Positions 36,319 to 44,599 of a stretch of 64,000 nucleotides of DNA are shown in pieces (positions within the stretch are counted from its first letter, which is position 1; the number at the start of each line of letters is the position of its first letter). The DNA is from Macrococcus sp. 19Msa1099 (lineage in GTDB: Bacteria > Bacillota > Bacilli > Staphylococcales > Staphylococcaceae): NCBI GenBank assembly GCA_019357535.2, contig CP079955.1, positions 1,736,001 to 1,800,000 of the forward strand, written 5' to 3'. The notes beneath the pieces are model-generated. The model did not search any database. It saw nothing but the letters and a program-made list of their open reading frames with translations, and was not told where the DNA came from. Position numbers and translations under genes: made by a program.

Positions 36319-36641
36319 AGGTCGTGACACGAGCGCTTAGACACGAATAAAATCATGAAAAGACACTAGGAAACGGGGTTTGTTTCCGGGGTTCTTTTTG
36401 ATTTTTAGAAGTGTCTGCTCGTGGAACGCCGTCAACAGGTCGTGACACGAGCGCTCAGACACAAATAAAATCATGAAAAGACACTAGGAAATGGTTTTTG
36501 TTTCCGGGTGTCTTTTTGATTTTTAGAAGTGTCTACTCGTGGAACGCCGTCAATAGGTCGTGACACGAGCGCTTAGACACGAATAAAATCATGAAAAGAC
36601 ACTAGGAAACGGGGTTTGTTTCCGGGTGTCTTTTTGATTTT
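36319..36641. repeat. Tandem array of 118-bp palindromic repeats (2.7 copies)
   Basis: AGGTCGTGACACGAGCGCT starts at 36319, 36437 and 36555, exactly 118 bp apart. Each unit folds on itself by nested arms: ACGAGC/GCTCGT, AGACAC/GTGTCT, AAAATCA/TGATTTT, AAAAGACAC/GTGTCTTTT and GGAAAC/GTTTCC. The inner part with its T run looks like a terminator. It lies between convergent genes. Confidence 0.92.
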
Positions 36642-37398
36642 ATTGAAAGGCTGTAAGCACCTTAAATGGTCTATTCTCAAATAGATCAAATTGCTGCTGG
36701 CGTAAGTCCATCGCCTTCAGCAGACGCTGCTTCTGAAATGGAAGTGTGACATACTGATCGATATTGGCTGCTGTCACAGGATAAAACGCGACGTCTACCG
36801 TCTCTTCTGGTGCGTCTTTTAGTACGCCTCCTGTCACTCGCCCTTGAAATGTAAAATTGATTACACCTGTTGTTTTGTTATGTGATGTGTAAAGCAACGC
36901 TGTAATCTCTACATCGAGTCCCGTTTCTTCTTTGACTTCCCGTATTGCACCTTGGATTACATCTTCACCCTTATCCAGACGTCCCCCTGGTAATTCTAAT
37001 GTATCACTACGATGTAAGCTTCTTACAAGGAGTACTTCATTCTTATCATTTGTTACATAAACATTGGTTGATACGAGATGTAAATCTTGTTTGTAATCTC
37101 CTGTAGGATGGATGATCATTTCCTTCTTAGAGATGATCCACTTATCGTTTGCAAGCTTTTCTGGAAGACTGTTTTTGTAGTGCACTGTTTTCTTGCGCAT
37201 TTCAAAGAATTCACGGTAGTGCTGCTCATCAATATAACCCCATATTTCGGTGATTACAGTATAATCATCATTCACCCATCTACCGATCAGTTTGACACCG
37301 AGTTCTAGATAATTGTTAAGTACGTGGTTATGAAAATAAGCATTCGTAGATTCATAACCATCAGGAATAATTCTAATTTCAGTCTTTACTTCAAACAT
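36640..37398 (-). CDS. NIPSNAP-like domain fused to a Nudix hydrolase
   Basis: 252 residues. The N-terminal part (FEVKTEIRIIPDGYESTNAYFHNHVL..EIWGYIDEQHYREFFEMRK, about 1-85) matches the NIPSNAP dimeric alpha/beta barrel fold. The C-terminal part (about 105-235) has a full Nudix box GGRLDKGEDVIQGAIREVKEETGL, so it can hydrolyse a nucleoside diphosphate derivative. ATG at 37398 follows AGGAAG at 7 bases; the longer 37443 start is less likely. The substrate is unknown. Confidence 0.82.
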   Translation of the reverse strand: MFEVKTEIRIIPDGYESTNAYFHNHVLNNYLELGVKLIGRWVNDDYTVITEIWGYIDEQHYREFFEMRKKTVHYKNSLPEKLANDKWIISKKEMIIHPTGDYKQDLHLVSTNVYVTNDKNEVLLVRSLHRSDTLELPGGRLDKGEDVIQGAIREVKEETGLDVEITALLYTSHNKTTGVINFTFQGRVTGGVLKDAPEETVDVAFYPVTAANIDQYVTLPFQKQRLLKAMDLRQQQFDLFENRPFKVLTAFQ

Positions 37399-37566
37399 CG
37401 CTACACTTCCTAACCTGCTTCTTCGTTTACCATTATCATACATTAATCCATATAAAATTTCATTTCACAAGTGAAATTTTTACGGCATCAAATATATATT
37501 TAACAGTTCAAATATTCGAATTCTATATTTATTCAGTATAAAATACACATATAAGGAGTGATTCAA

Positions 37567-38607
37567 ATGAACACAAAATTAAATACAAATATAAAAATAA
37601 AAGATCTGACACTTAAAAATCGTATCGTTATGCCTCCGATGTGCCAATATTCTGTTGAAAAGAAAGATGGCACACCGACAGATTGGCACCATATACATTA
37701 TGCTTCTCGTGCTGTTGGAGGCACAGGACTGATTATTGTGGAAATGACAAATGTTGAACCCGACGGCAGAATTACCGATCACTGTCTTGGATTATGGGAT
37801 GATGCTCAAATTCCAGCTTATCAACGTATCGTCCAGGGAATTCATGATAATGGTGCTAAAGCCGCAATTCAAATCGCACATGCAGGACGTAAAGCGACAC
37901 ATATAGAGACACCTGTCTCAAGCTCAGAAACACCGCTCGATGAACCGACAAAGTTCGGTCCAATACGTTACCCTCGCGCGCTTTCAACGGAAGAAGTAAA
38001 GGTTATGGTGGATAAGTATAAAGAAAGTGCGAGACGTGCGGTTGAAGCGGGATTTGATGCGATTGAGGTTCACGGTGCACACGGATACCTCATTCACCAG
38101 TTTCACTCACCTTCAATTAACAAGCGAACGGATGAATACGGTAAAGACTTATCTCTATTCGGATGCGAAGTAATACAAGCGGTTAAGTCTGTTATGCCTG
38201 AAGGAATGCCGCTCATCTTCAGAATTTCTGCTCGTGAATATATGGATGGCGGTTATGACTTAGAACATGCACTGCACATTTCTGAAGCTTATCAAGCAGC
38301 AGGTGTCGATGTTTTCCATATTTCAACAGGTGGAGAGGCACCCGCTGGCAAAGAAAAGCCAGGCAACTATCCAGGATATCAAGTGCCATTCGCACGTGCA
38401 TTTAAAGAAAGATTCAACATACCTGTCATCGCAGTAGGCATGCTGGATAATGCAGAAACTGCTGAAATGGTGCTGAACAATGATGATATCGATATGGTTG
38501 CCATCGGACGTGGCATGCTAAATGATCCTTATTGGGCAATTCATGCGGTGAAATCTTTAAGAGATGATGTCGAAATTCCAAAACAATACGAACGAGGGAT
38601 TCATTAA
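37567..38607 (+). CDS. namA: NADPH dehydrogenase NamA (old yellow enzyme)
   Basis: 346 residues, FMN-dependent ene-reductase of the YqjM class. RIVMPPMCQYS carries the Cys that tunes FMN, QIAHAGRKA and the catalytic-site HGAHGYLIHQFHSPSINKRTDEYG follow, and IAVGMLDNAETAEMVL..DMVAIGRGMLNDP binds the phosphate. It reduces activated double bonds such as those of toxic enones. ATG at 37567 is 8 bases after AAGGAG. Its stop overlaps the next ATG. Confidence 0.94.
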   Translation: MNTKLNTNIKIKDLTLKNRIVMPPMCQYSVEKKDGTPTDWHHIHYASRAVGGTGLIIVEMTNVEPDGRITDHCLGLWDDAQIPAYQRIVQGIHDNGAKAAIQIAHAGRKATHIETPVSSSETPLDEPTKFGPIRYPRALSTEEVKVMVDKYKESARRAVEAGFDAIEVHGAHGYLIHQFHSPSINKRTDEYGKDLSLFGCEVIQAVKSVMPEGMPLIFRISAREYMDGGYDLEHALHISEAYQAAGVDVFHISTGGEAPAGKEKPGNYPGYQVPFARAFKERFNIPVIAVGMLDNAETAEMVLNNDDIDMVAIGRGMLNDPYWAIHAVKSLRDDVEIPKQYERGIH

Positions 38608-39248
38608 TGTACGATTATGTACTCTTTGATCTGGATGGTACATTAACCGATCCTTATATCGGAATTACGAACAGCATCATCTATTCTTTACAACAGATGA
38701 ATATTGAAGCGCCAGATAACAGTGCGCTTATCCCATTCATCGGACCACCTCTACATGAAAGCTATAGAACGGTCTATAACCTGCAAGATGAAGATAACGC
38801 TACTGCAATTAAGCATTATAGAACTTATTTCAGCGATAAAGGCATGTACGAAAATGAAGTATATGCAGGAATTGAAATTGTGCTGCAGGCACTTAAAGCA
38901 CAAGGGAAGCAACTCTTCATCGCGACAAGTAAACCGACTGATTTCGCAATTCCGATATTACAGCACTTCAAACTTGATGGTTACTTTAATGAAATTGTCG
39001 GCAGCAATATGGATGGCACACGCACGAATAAAGCAGAAGTGATTGCGACAGTTATGAATACCCATCAGTTAAATCCAGATAAGACGGTGATGATTGGTGA
39101 CCGTATGTATGATATCAATGGTGCTCATCAAAATAATATCGATAGTATCGGTGTCCTCTATGGTTATGGGAGTGCAGAAGAAATAAAGGCGGCAAAGCCA
39201 ACACACACAATTGCAACGGTGGATTACTTGCTGGATGTGCTTCTCTAA
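38607..39248 (+). CDS. HAD-superfamily phosphatase (PpaX/Gph-like)
   Basis: 213 residues. HAD motif I is DLDGTLTDP (Asp nucleophile at residue 8), motif II is FIATSKP, and motif III/IV is KTVMIGDRMYDINGA. The small helical cap is of the phosphoglycolate/pyrophosphate phosphatase type. The start overlaps the namA stop (TAATG), indicating translational coupling; the substrate is not evident. Confidence 0.9.
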   Translation: MYDYVLFDLDGTLTDPYIGITNSIIYSLQQMNIEAPDNSALIPFIGPPLHESYRTVYNLQDEDNATAIKHYRTYFSDKGMYENEVYAGIEIVLQALKAQGKQLFIATSKPTDFAIPILQHFKLDGYFNEIVGSNMDGTRTNKAEVIATVMNTHQLNPDKTVMIGDRMYDINGAHQNNIDSIGVLYGYGSAEEIKAAKPTHTIATVDYLLDVLL

Positions 39249-39268
39249 ACTAAATAATGTTATTCCAA

Positions 39269-39310
39269 AAAGAACCCGAACACTGCATAATGCAATGTTC
39301 GGGTTCTTCG
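39269..39310. terminator. Bidirectional terminator
   Basis: AAGAACCCGAACA / TGTTCGGGTTCTT between the convergent phosphatase and aminopeptidase genes. Confidence 0.88.
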
Positions 39311-39312
39311 TA

Positions 39313-40542
39313 TTAGATAACCCAGTTCCCATCTTTAAAGACAGGAATTGTTGATCCATCTTCATAGACACCATCGATATTCAGATCACTGCTGCCCATC
39401 ATAAAGTCTACATGTACGAGTGAGTGATTCAATCCTTTATCAAATAACTCATCTTTTGATAAATCTTTTCCGCCTTCTATCGCATTCGGAAATGATCGTC
39501 CTAATGCAACATGGCACGATGCATTTTCATCATATAACGTATTATAATACAGAATTCCAGAATTTGAGATTGGAGAATCATCTGGCACAAGCGCAATTTC
39601 TCCTAATCGTCTGGCACCTTCATCGTTATTCAATAAGTTCTTCAGCACTTCATAACCTTGTCCAGCTTCGAAGTCTGTCACGACACCGTCTTTAAACGTT
39701 AATTTAAAATCATCAATAATTGCACCTTGATATGCAAGAGGTCTAGTATTTCCGATAACCCCGTTAACACGGCGATAATCCGGCGATGTAAATACTTCTT
39801 CTGTCGGCATATTCACTTGAATTTCAACACCATCTGCATTTTTCGTGCTCGCACCTAACCATCGATGTCCTTTCGTCAAACCAATTTCAACATCCGTACG
39901 TTCAGAATAATAATGAAGCTTATCGAAGTTCAGTTCATTTAACCTTTCTGCACGTGCATTCAAATTATCATTATGTTCTTTCCATGCCTGAACAGGGTCT
40001 TCTTTGTCCACACGTACCGCTTTAATCATCGCATCAAGCAGCTTAAGTTTTGCTGCCTCTCCTTTTTCTTTTGGAAATACAAGTTCTCCCCACTTGTCAT
40101 TCGGGAATGCCACGATACACCATGAGAAATCATAACGCCCTACTGCACGTGCGAAGTCTTTGTTCATCTCACCACTCGCTTTAGCAAGTGCTGCAATCTT
40201 ATCAGGTGCTGCATCTTTCAATAACTCAGGGGTCTGTGAATAAATACGTAGATGTGCGACCTTCTGCTCGATAAAGTCGTTTACTTCGTCTATCTTATAC
40301 TGCTTCACCGTTTCGAATACTTCTACAGGTGCATATTCAAAGTCTAGCTGACGTGATGGTCCATCTGTCAGCTTTTGAATAACATTATGCGCCCCACGTT
40401 CATATGCCGCTTTCGTTACTGCTCTGACAAAGTCGATCGCATCGATATCTGAATTGATGACCAATGTCTGCCCTGGTTGTACATTCAGACCTACTGTCAC
40501 AACGGTCTGTGCATATTTCTCTACTGTTTCAATATAATTCAT
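39313..40542 (-). CDS. M29-family aminopeptidase (AmpS/PepS-like)
   Basis: 409 residues. A thermophilic-type metal aminopeptidase with two Co/Zn ions. MPTEEVFTSPDYRRVNGV (Glu ligand), FEAGQGYEVLKNLL, CHVALGRSF and NHSLVHVDFMMGSSDLNIDGV (His/Asp ligands) are in family order. GGAGGAG lies 7 bases before the ATG at 40542 (MNYIETVEKY); the 20 upstream codons are non-coding. It cleaves N-terminal residues from peptides in the cytoplasm. Confidence 0.93.
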   Translation of the reverse strand: MNYIETVEKYAQTVVTVGLNVQPGQTLVINSDIDAIDFVRAVTKAAYERGAHNVIQKLTDGPSRQLDFEYAPVEVFETVKQYKIDEVNDFIEQKVAHLRIYSQTPELLKDAAPDKIAALAKASGEMNKDFARAVGRYDFSWCIVAFPNDKWGELVFPKEKGEAAKLKLLDAMIKAVRVDKEDPVQAWKEHNDNLNARAERLNELNFDKLHYYSERTDVEIGLTKGHRWLGASTKNADGVEIQVNMPTEEVFTSPDYRRVNGVIGNTRPLAYQGAIIDDFKLTFKDGVVTDFEAGQGYEVLKNLLNNDEGARRLGEIALVPDDSPISNSGILYYNTLYDENASCHVALGRSFPNAIEGGKDLSKDELFDKGLNHSLVHVDFMMGSSDLNIDGVYEDGSTIPVFKDGNWVI

Positions 40543-40630
40543 AACCTGTCTCCTCCATTCTATTATTTCCATTATATCGGTTTCCGAATGAAAGATAAAC
40601 AAAAAAGAAAAGTATCGATCATTAACAAAA

Positions 40631-40676
40631 ATACCGGAACAACTATGAGTTTTTTCACCAACCGCTGTTCCGGTAT
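40631..40676 (-). terminator. Terminator of the gene at 40684
   Basis: ATACCGGAAC / GTTCCGGTAT stem just past the stop, with a T run on the minus strand. Confidence 0.75.
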
Positions 40677-40683
40677 ACTTATA

Positions 40684-41166
40684 TTAAGCATCAAATAATT
40701 CGATACGTTTCACCTTATTATCTTTAAAGATAAACTTCATACCTATGTGATTTTCTTTATCCATATAATGATACTGTGTTTGACGGTTATTCAGTATTGA
40801 TTTCTTATATGTCGCACCGTAAGCCTCAATCACTTGTGCTTTCGAGTCACCGATGCCAATATTACGTTCCGTGTACAATTTATCATTGCGATATAAGATA
40901 AGCGCACTTATCTGCTGCTTCTTATTCGATACGCTAATAATCAGACCAGGCAATGCATCTGATCGATAAAATGATTTACCTTCCACTTTCGCATTATCAT
41001 CTTCTTTAAAACTTTCTAGTAGTACATTACGATGCTGATGTAACATATAGTTTCCGATGCGTTCCTGACTTAGATCATTATCTGGAGTCGTGCAATAATT
41101 ATAAACGAGCATGCCGGAAACGAAGATAATAAACAGTCCAATAATTGTAAATATATATTTCTTCAT
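40684..41166 (-). CDS. Membrane-anchored hypothetical protein with a CAP-associated-like domain
   Basis: 160 residues. One N-terminal hydrophobic segment (FTIIGLFIIFVSGMLVY) and an extracellular part. IGIGDSKAQVIEAYG..YKKSILNNRQTQYHYMDKENHIGMKFIFKDNKVKRIEL resembles the CAP-associated / SmpA-like 'IGDSKEEVIKKYG' fold. No catalytic motif. GAGGAAAG precedes the ATG. Function unknown. Confidence 0.68.
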   Translation of the reverse strand: MKKYIFTIIGLFIIFVSGMLVYNYCTTPDNDLSQERIGNYMLHQHRNVLLESFKEDDNAKVEGKSFYRSDALPGLIISVSNKKQQISALILYRNDKLYTERNIGIGDSKAQVIEAYGATYKKSILNNRQTQYHYMDKENHIGMKFIFKDNKVKRIELFDA

Positions 41167-41306
41167 GAGCGCCCACTTTCCTCATTTATTTTCTTTATAA
41201 TAACATAAAATATTAGTTTATTCTTTCGACTTCTAGAGCGTTAGTTTTGTCTGACAATTCTTATATTGTTATAATACAATTATAATAACTAAAGGGGATG
41301 AACGTC

Positions 41307-41861
41307 ATGACAACACTTAAAACGCATTACGATAATAGTTTAACACTTGAACAATACTTAGCGCATATGCAGGTCAATAAAGATGAAATGCTTGAGATAT
41401 ATAATGCTTTTCAAGTACCAGATGATGCACGTCTACAAGAAATTAAAGATAAAGATTTAAAGGCAATCGTCATTACAGAAGACTGGTGCGGGGATGCAAT
41501 GGTCAATATTCCAGTACTCATGCGCATCGCTGAAGCAGCAAGTATTGATCTGCGTTTCTCATTACGAGATGATAATCTTGAGCTCATGGATCAATACTTA
41601 ACAAATGGCACTGCACGTTCGATTCCAATCTTCGTATTCCTTGACGCTACAGACCATCAATATGCTGTGTGGGGTCCACGAGCACAAGTTGTCCAGGACT
41701 ATGTCACAGAAGTACGCCAGGACCTACCTAGTAAAGATGCACCAGACTTTGAAGAGAAACAAAAAGCAGTGCACCACACAATCCACGAAAAATATAAAAA
41801 CACACCAGAATTCTGGGAGGAAATCTACAACTCTATCGTAGAACGCCTCATTCATCTATAA
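41307..41861 (+). CDS. Thioredoxin-family protein
   Basis: 184 residues. The fold is seen from about residue 50: AIVITEDWCGDAMVNIPVLMRIAEAA, where WCGDAM replaces WCxxC, leaving a single Cys. The cis-Pro loop is in ARSIPIFVFLD. A long N-terminal helix precedes it and an EIYNSIVERL helix ends it. This matches the staphylococcal/bacillal single-Cys thioredoxin-like proteins, possibly acting on bacillithiol-modified proteins (inference). ATG at 41307 lies 9 bases after AAAGGGG. Confidence 0.82.
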   Translation: MTTLKTHYDNSLTLEQYLAHMQVNKDEMLEIYNAFQVPDDARLQEIKDKDLKAIVITEDWCGDAMVNIPVLMRIAEAASIDLRFSLRDDNLELMDQYLTNGTARSIPIFVFLDATDHQYAVWGPRAQVVQDYVTEVRQDLPSKDAPDFEEKQKAVHHTIHEKYKNTPEFWEEIYNSIVERLIHL

Positions 41862-41868
41862 TCACGAC

Positions 41869-41904
41869 AACAGTTTGAGAAAATAATACTCAAACTGTTT
41901 TTTT
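41869..41904 (+). terminator. Terminator of the thioredoxin-like gene
   Basis: AACAGTTTGAG / CTCAAACTGTT followed by TTTTT. Confidence 0.88.
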
Positions 41905-41968
41905 GTGTAATAAATACTGAATTCGAGGGTATATAGGAATATAGATATATATTAAAAGAGGTGAAGCT

Positions 41969-42343
41969 ATGAATAATTTATATGATGAAGTAAGAAACTC
42001 ACGAAACGAACTATTAGAACAAGCTAAACAGCTTAGTACATCTGAACTTAACTATAACTTCGGCAGCAAATTCAAGAGCATTAAATATAACTTACTGCAA
42101 ATCGCATATGCATATCACGAAGGACTGGATCAATATAAGGACCAGATTGGTGATTATGACTTATTTAAAGAGAACGGACCCAAACTGAACATTATCGATA
42201 TCGAGAACTATTTCGATAATATTGATTATGCAATCGAACAAAACCCAGTGCCTCCAGAAACAGTGATGCCTTATATCTTTAACGACTATGAGTATCGCGG
42301 TAAGATTAAGTTTCTGATGATATTCTTTGAAGTGTTGAAATAA
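41969..42343 (+). CDS. Hypothetical protein, 124 residues
   Basis: Acidic, helical protein beginning MNNLYDEVRNSRNELLEQAK, with LNYNFGSKFKSIKYNLLQIAYAYHEGLDQYKDQIG in the middle. No signal peptide, membrane segment or known motif. AGAGGTG lies 6 bases before the ATG. A terminator follows at 42353. Not recognised; it could be a small immunity or antitoxin-type protein, but nothing shows this. Confidence 0.6.
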   Translation: MNNLYDEVRNSRNELLEQAKQLSTSELNYNFGSKFKSIKYNLLQIAYAYHEGLDQYKDQIGDYDLFKENGPKLNIIDIENYFDNIDYAIEQNPVPPETVMPYIFNDYEYRGKIKFLMIFFEVLK

Positions 42344-42352
42344 TGAAACTAA

Positions 42353-42384
42353 TAATCCCCCAAATAAAATTTGGGGGATTATAA
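42353..42384 (+). terminator. Terminator of the 124-residue gene
   Basis: AATCCCCCAAAT / ATTTGGGGGATT stem with a T-containing 3' side. Confidence 0.8.
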
Positions 42385-42414
42385 AATTTTGAAGTGATTT
42401 TTGTATAATTTTCA

Positions 42415-42536
42415 ATACTATGAATCGTCTGTCTTGAGCGTTTCAATCTATTTGCAAATTCTTTTGCCGAAAGATTTTGATGATAATATGATTCTATGAA
42501 CACGAGTTCATCCGTGTTAAGATGGTTAGAGGTCAT
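42415..42536 (-). pseudogene. Remnant of an IS30-family transposase (N-terminus)
   Basis: MTSNHLNTDELVFIESYYHQNLSAKEFANRLKRSRQTIH resembles the N-terminal helix-turn-helix of IS30 transposases. After ~40 residues similarity stops and no DDE domain follows. It lies alone between a terminator and the protease gene. The spacer 42537-42650 shows nothing else. Confidence 0.6.
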
Positions 42537-42650
42537 TCTGTACTCACTCCTTATGTTTTCTTTGGTCAGAAATACACAATGAGTTTAGCACAGAGGATTT
42601 TTTAGTTATCTAGCTTAATTTACAATCAACGTTTAGAAAAATTAAACTAA

Positions 42651-42684
42651 AAAAACACTTTATTTAAAAAAATGAAGTGTTTTT
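42651..42684 (-). terminator. Terminator of the M4 protease gene
   Basis: AAAACACTT / AAGTGTTTTT stem after the stop at 42708, with a T run on the minus strand. Confidence 0.85.
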
Positions 42685-42707
42685 CTACTCGATAAAATAC
42701 TGTTATC

Positions 42708-44240
42708 CTACTGTACTCCAGCTTTACTCCACTCATTCCAAACGATATCAGCATCATTCTGACCATAAAGATCATATGCAGACTGTGCAAGTGCATTTTT
42801 AGCATCAGAGAAATTAGAATTAGATGTTAGGTATTGTGTGAGTGCACGATAATATATTTGTTCAGATTTTTGATTCCCTAGTTGTCGGATGGTGTTATAT
42901 GCAATTTTATTTGGAATTCCTGAATTGATATGGACACCACCATTATCTGACTGCGTATTGACATATTGACTCATATTTTCAGGTTGTCCAAAGGCACCTG
43001 GATTTGACAGACTTCTCAATGCATCTCCTGATTGTCCTGGAGTATATACGTCTTCTCCCATCAACCAGTCGTTAGGATCTACAAAATAACCAAAGATATC
43101 AGAGAAACTTTCATTCAATGCACCTGACTGACCATAATATTCAAGGTTCGCAGTTTGTTGAGTAACACCATGCGTAATCTCATGTGCAACAACATCGTTT
43201 GCTCCTGATAAGGCTGTGAAAGTTCTACCATCCCCATCACCGTAAATCATCTTATCGCCAATCCAAGCGGCATTATTTGTATTATCTCGGCCACCATAAT
43301 TATTCACATGGACAATAGAATTAATTGGACTACCATTATTATCATAAGATTCACGATTAAATCTATTTTTGTAGAATTTATAGGTCTGAGCAGCATAATA
43401 GTTAGCATCTACTCCCGCACGCTGATTATTGCTATCGAAAACCTTGTCATAGTCTGTAATAAGATTGGCACTACCATTATACTGATTCAGACTATAAGCA
43501 GATATTTGTCCTTTATTTGTCACATCCTGTAAAGCATAACCCTTACTGATACTATTGATATTGATACTTTTAGTATCTCCTAGTACGCCACGACCAGTTC
43601 CTACAGCAGCAGCTTCTTGAATTAGATTCAGCTTCTCTAATACTTGTCCGTTATCTGCATCGATTTTCACTTTCCAATGTCCAACTTTAGGAGATACAGT
43701 AGTAATTTCTATATCATATACTAGTTTATTTTTATCTCCATCAATAACAACATTGGAGCTTTTAATGACTTTATCTCCAAGGTTATCTGCTTTATCTTCA
43801 TTGATAGAAAGTGATTTAAATGCTTCAGAGATAGCAGTCTTACTGTCGATATTAACATTATTTGTAGGTGCAATAGTCTTAGCGTCTATAGCACCATTGA
43901 CAAGTACAACCTCACCTTTGTCATTTGTATGTACTTTAATCTCTTGGTCTGTAGCAAATCTTCCTTTTGATTTGGGATGTAAAGTGTAATGTACATAACC
44001 TAAATTATCTTTTTCTACATTTGTTACTTCATATTGTTTATAATTCTTCTTCAAATTTTTATAACCCGGAAGATCTTTGAGAATTGTTTTTACTTCTTTC
44101 TTTGATTGAATATTTCCATTTACGTCAAGTTGCTTAAAACTTTGATTCTTAGCTTGAGCCTCATGTGTATCAGCGATGCCTAGAGCAGATGAAATTATTG
44201 CTGTTGAAAGAACAATAGTACCTAGTTTACTCTTTTTCAT
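42708..44240 (-). CDS. M4-family neutral metalloprotease (thermolysin/aureolysin-like)
   Basis: 510-residue prepro-protease. Signal peptide ends near THEAQA (about 30). The propeptide holds an FTP region (40-90) and a PepSY-like domain. The mature domain starts near 200. HEITH at 353-357 has catalytic Glu354, NESFSDIFGY supplies the third Zn ligand, and GGVHINSGIPNKIAYNT carries the catalytic-site His. GAGGTG precedes the ATG at 44240. Secreted, Ca/Zn-dependent. The promoter contains a 16-bp palindrome with PlcR-box geometry, and a PlcR-like regulator with a peptide gene lies upstream. Confidence 0.96.
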   Translation of the reverse strand: MKKSKLGTIVLSTAIISSALGIADTHEAQAKNQSFKQLDVNGNIQSKKEVKTILKDLPGYKNLKKNYKQYEVTNVEKDNLGYVHYTLHPKSKGRFATDQEIKVHTNDKGEVVLVNGAIDAKTIAPTNNVNIDSKTAISEAFKSLSINEDKADNLGDKVIKSSNVVIDGDKNKLVYDIEITTVSPKVGHWKVKIDADNGQVLEKLNLIQEAAAVGTGRGVLGDTKSININSISKGYALQDVTNKGQISAYSLNQYNGSANLITDYDKVFDSNNQRAGVDANYYAAQTYKFYKNRFNRESYDNNGSPINSIVHVNNYGGRDNTNNAAWIGDKMIYGDGDGRTFTALSGANDVVAHEITHGVTQQTANLEYYGQSGALNESFSDIFGYFVDPNDWLMGEDVYTPGQSGDALRSLSNPGAFGQPENMSQYVNTQSDNGGVHINSGIPNKIAYNTIRQLGNQKSEQIYYRALTQYLTSNSNFSDAKNALAQSAYDLYGQNDADIVWNEWSKAGVQ

Positions 44241-44290
44241 TAAAAACACCTCTTCTTTAAATTATAAAATTTATTACTAACTTTATTATA

Positions 44291-44327
44291 TATTCAAACT
44301 TGAATATTTCAATATATTTTTTGAATA
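44291..44327 (-). promoter_or_regulatory. Candidate operator of the protease promoter
   Basis: TATTCAAACTTGAATA at 44291-44306 is a perfect 7-2-7 palindrome, and a further TTGAATA lies at 44321-44327. Compared with the PlcR box TATGNAN4TNCATA it has the same 16-bp frame and differs only at the symmetric positions 4 and 13. Confidence 0.6.
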
Positions 44328-44332
44328 TAAAA

Positions 44333-44371
44333 AATAATCTATTAATTCTATAATAGAACTAATAGATTATT
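44333..44371 (-). terminator. Terminator between the peptide gene and the protease
   Basis: Perfect 12-bp stem AATAATCTATTA / TAATAGATTATT followed by TTTTTTA on the minus strand. It ends the peptide transcript before the protease promoter. Confidence 0.8.
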
Positions 44372-44393
44372 AGAGAGTTCTTCCAAAGGGTTC

Positions 44394-44492
44394 CTACCAA
44401 AGATGCCACTCAGGAAGGTTATCAAAGTTTAAAATTATTACGCTGCTTGCAAATATAAGTAAAGAACTTGTATTTTTAAAGACTTTTTTCAT
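44394..44492 (-). CDS. Candidate PapR-like signalling peptide precursor, 32 residues
   Basis: A short frame starting MKKVFKNTSS, then a hydrophobic stretch (LLIFASSVIIL) and a C-terminus DNLPEWHLW. GAAAGGAG lies 7 bases before the ATG and a strong terminator follows, so it has all the marks of a gene. The layout (basic start, secretion segment, short polar/aromatic end) matches the pheromone precursors of the RNPP family; PapR of Bacillus cereus ends in DLPFEF, also with a Leu-Pro. It is divergent from a PlcR-like regulator. The mature form cannot be fixed from sequence; a 7- to 9-residue C-terminal peptide is the guess. Confidence 0.7.
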   Translation of the reverse strand: MKKVFKNTSSLLIFASSVIILNFDNLPEWHLW

Positions 44493-44536
44493 TTTTATTC
44501 TCCTTTCTAATATTTTAAAGTAAAATTCTAAGTAAT

Positions 44537-44552
44537 ATTGTATATATTCATA
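44537..44552. promoter_or_regulatory. PlcR-box-like site in the divergent promoter region
   Basis: On the minus strand TATGAATATATACAAT matches 14 of 16 positions of TATGNAN4TNCATA. It lies between the regulator gene and the peptide gene. A TTGTAT-16-TAATAT promoter for the regulator overlaps it. Confidence 0.55.
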
Positions 44553-44599
44553 TAATATATAATATAATGTATATCTATATAATAAGAAAGGGTTAATTT

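Noticed and set aside
42415-42536. Intact IS30 element
   Set aside because: Only ~40 residues of the transposase N-terminus remain, with no catalytic domain and no recognisable terminal repeats.
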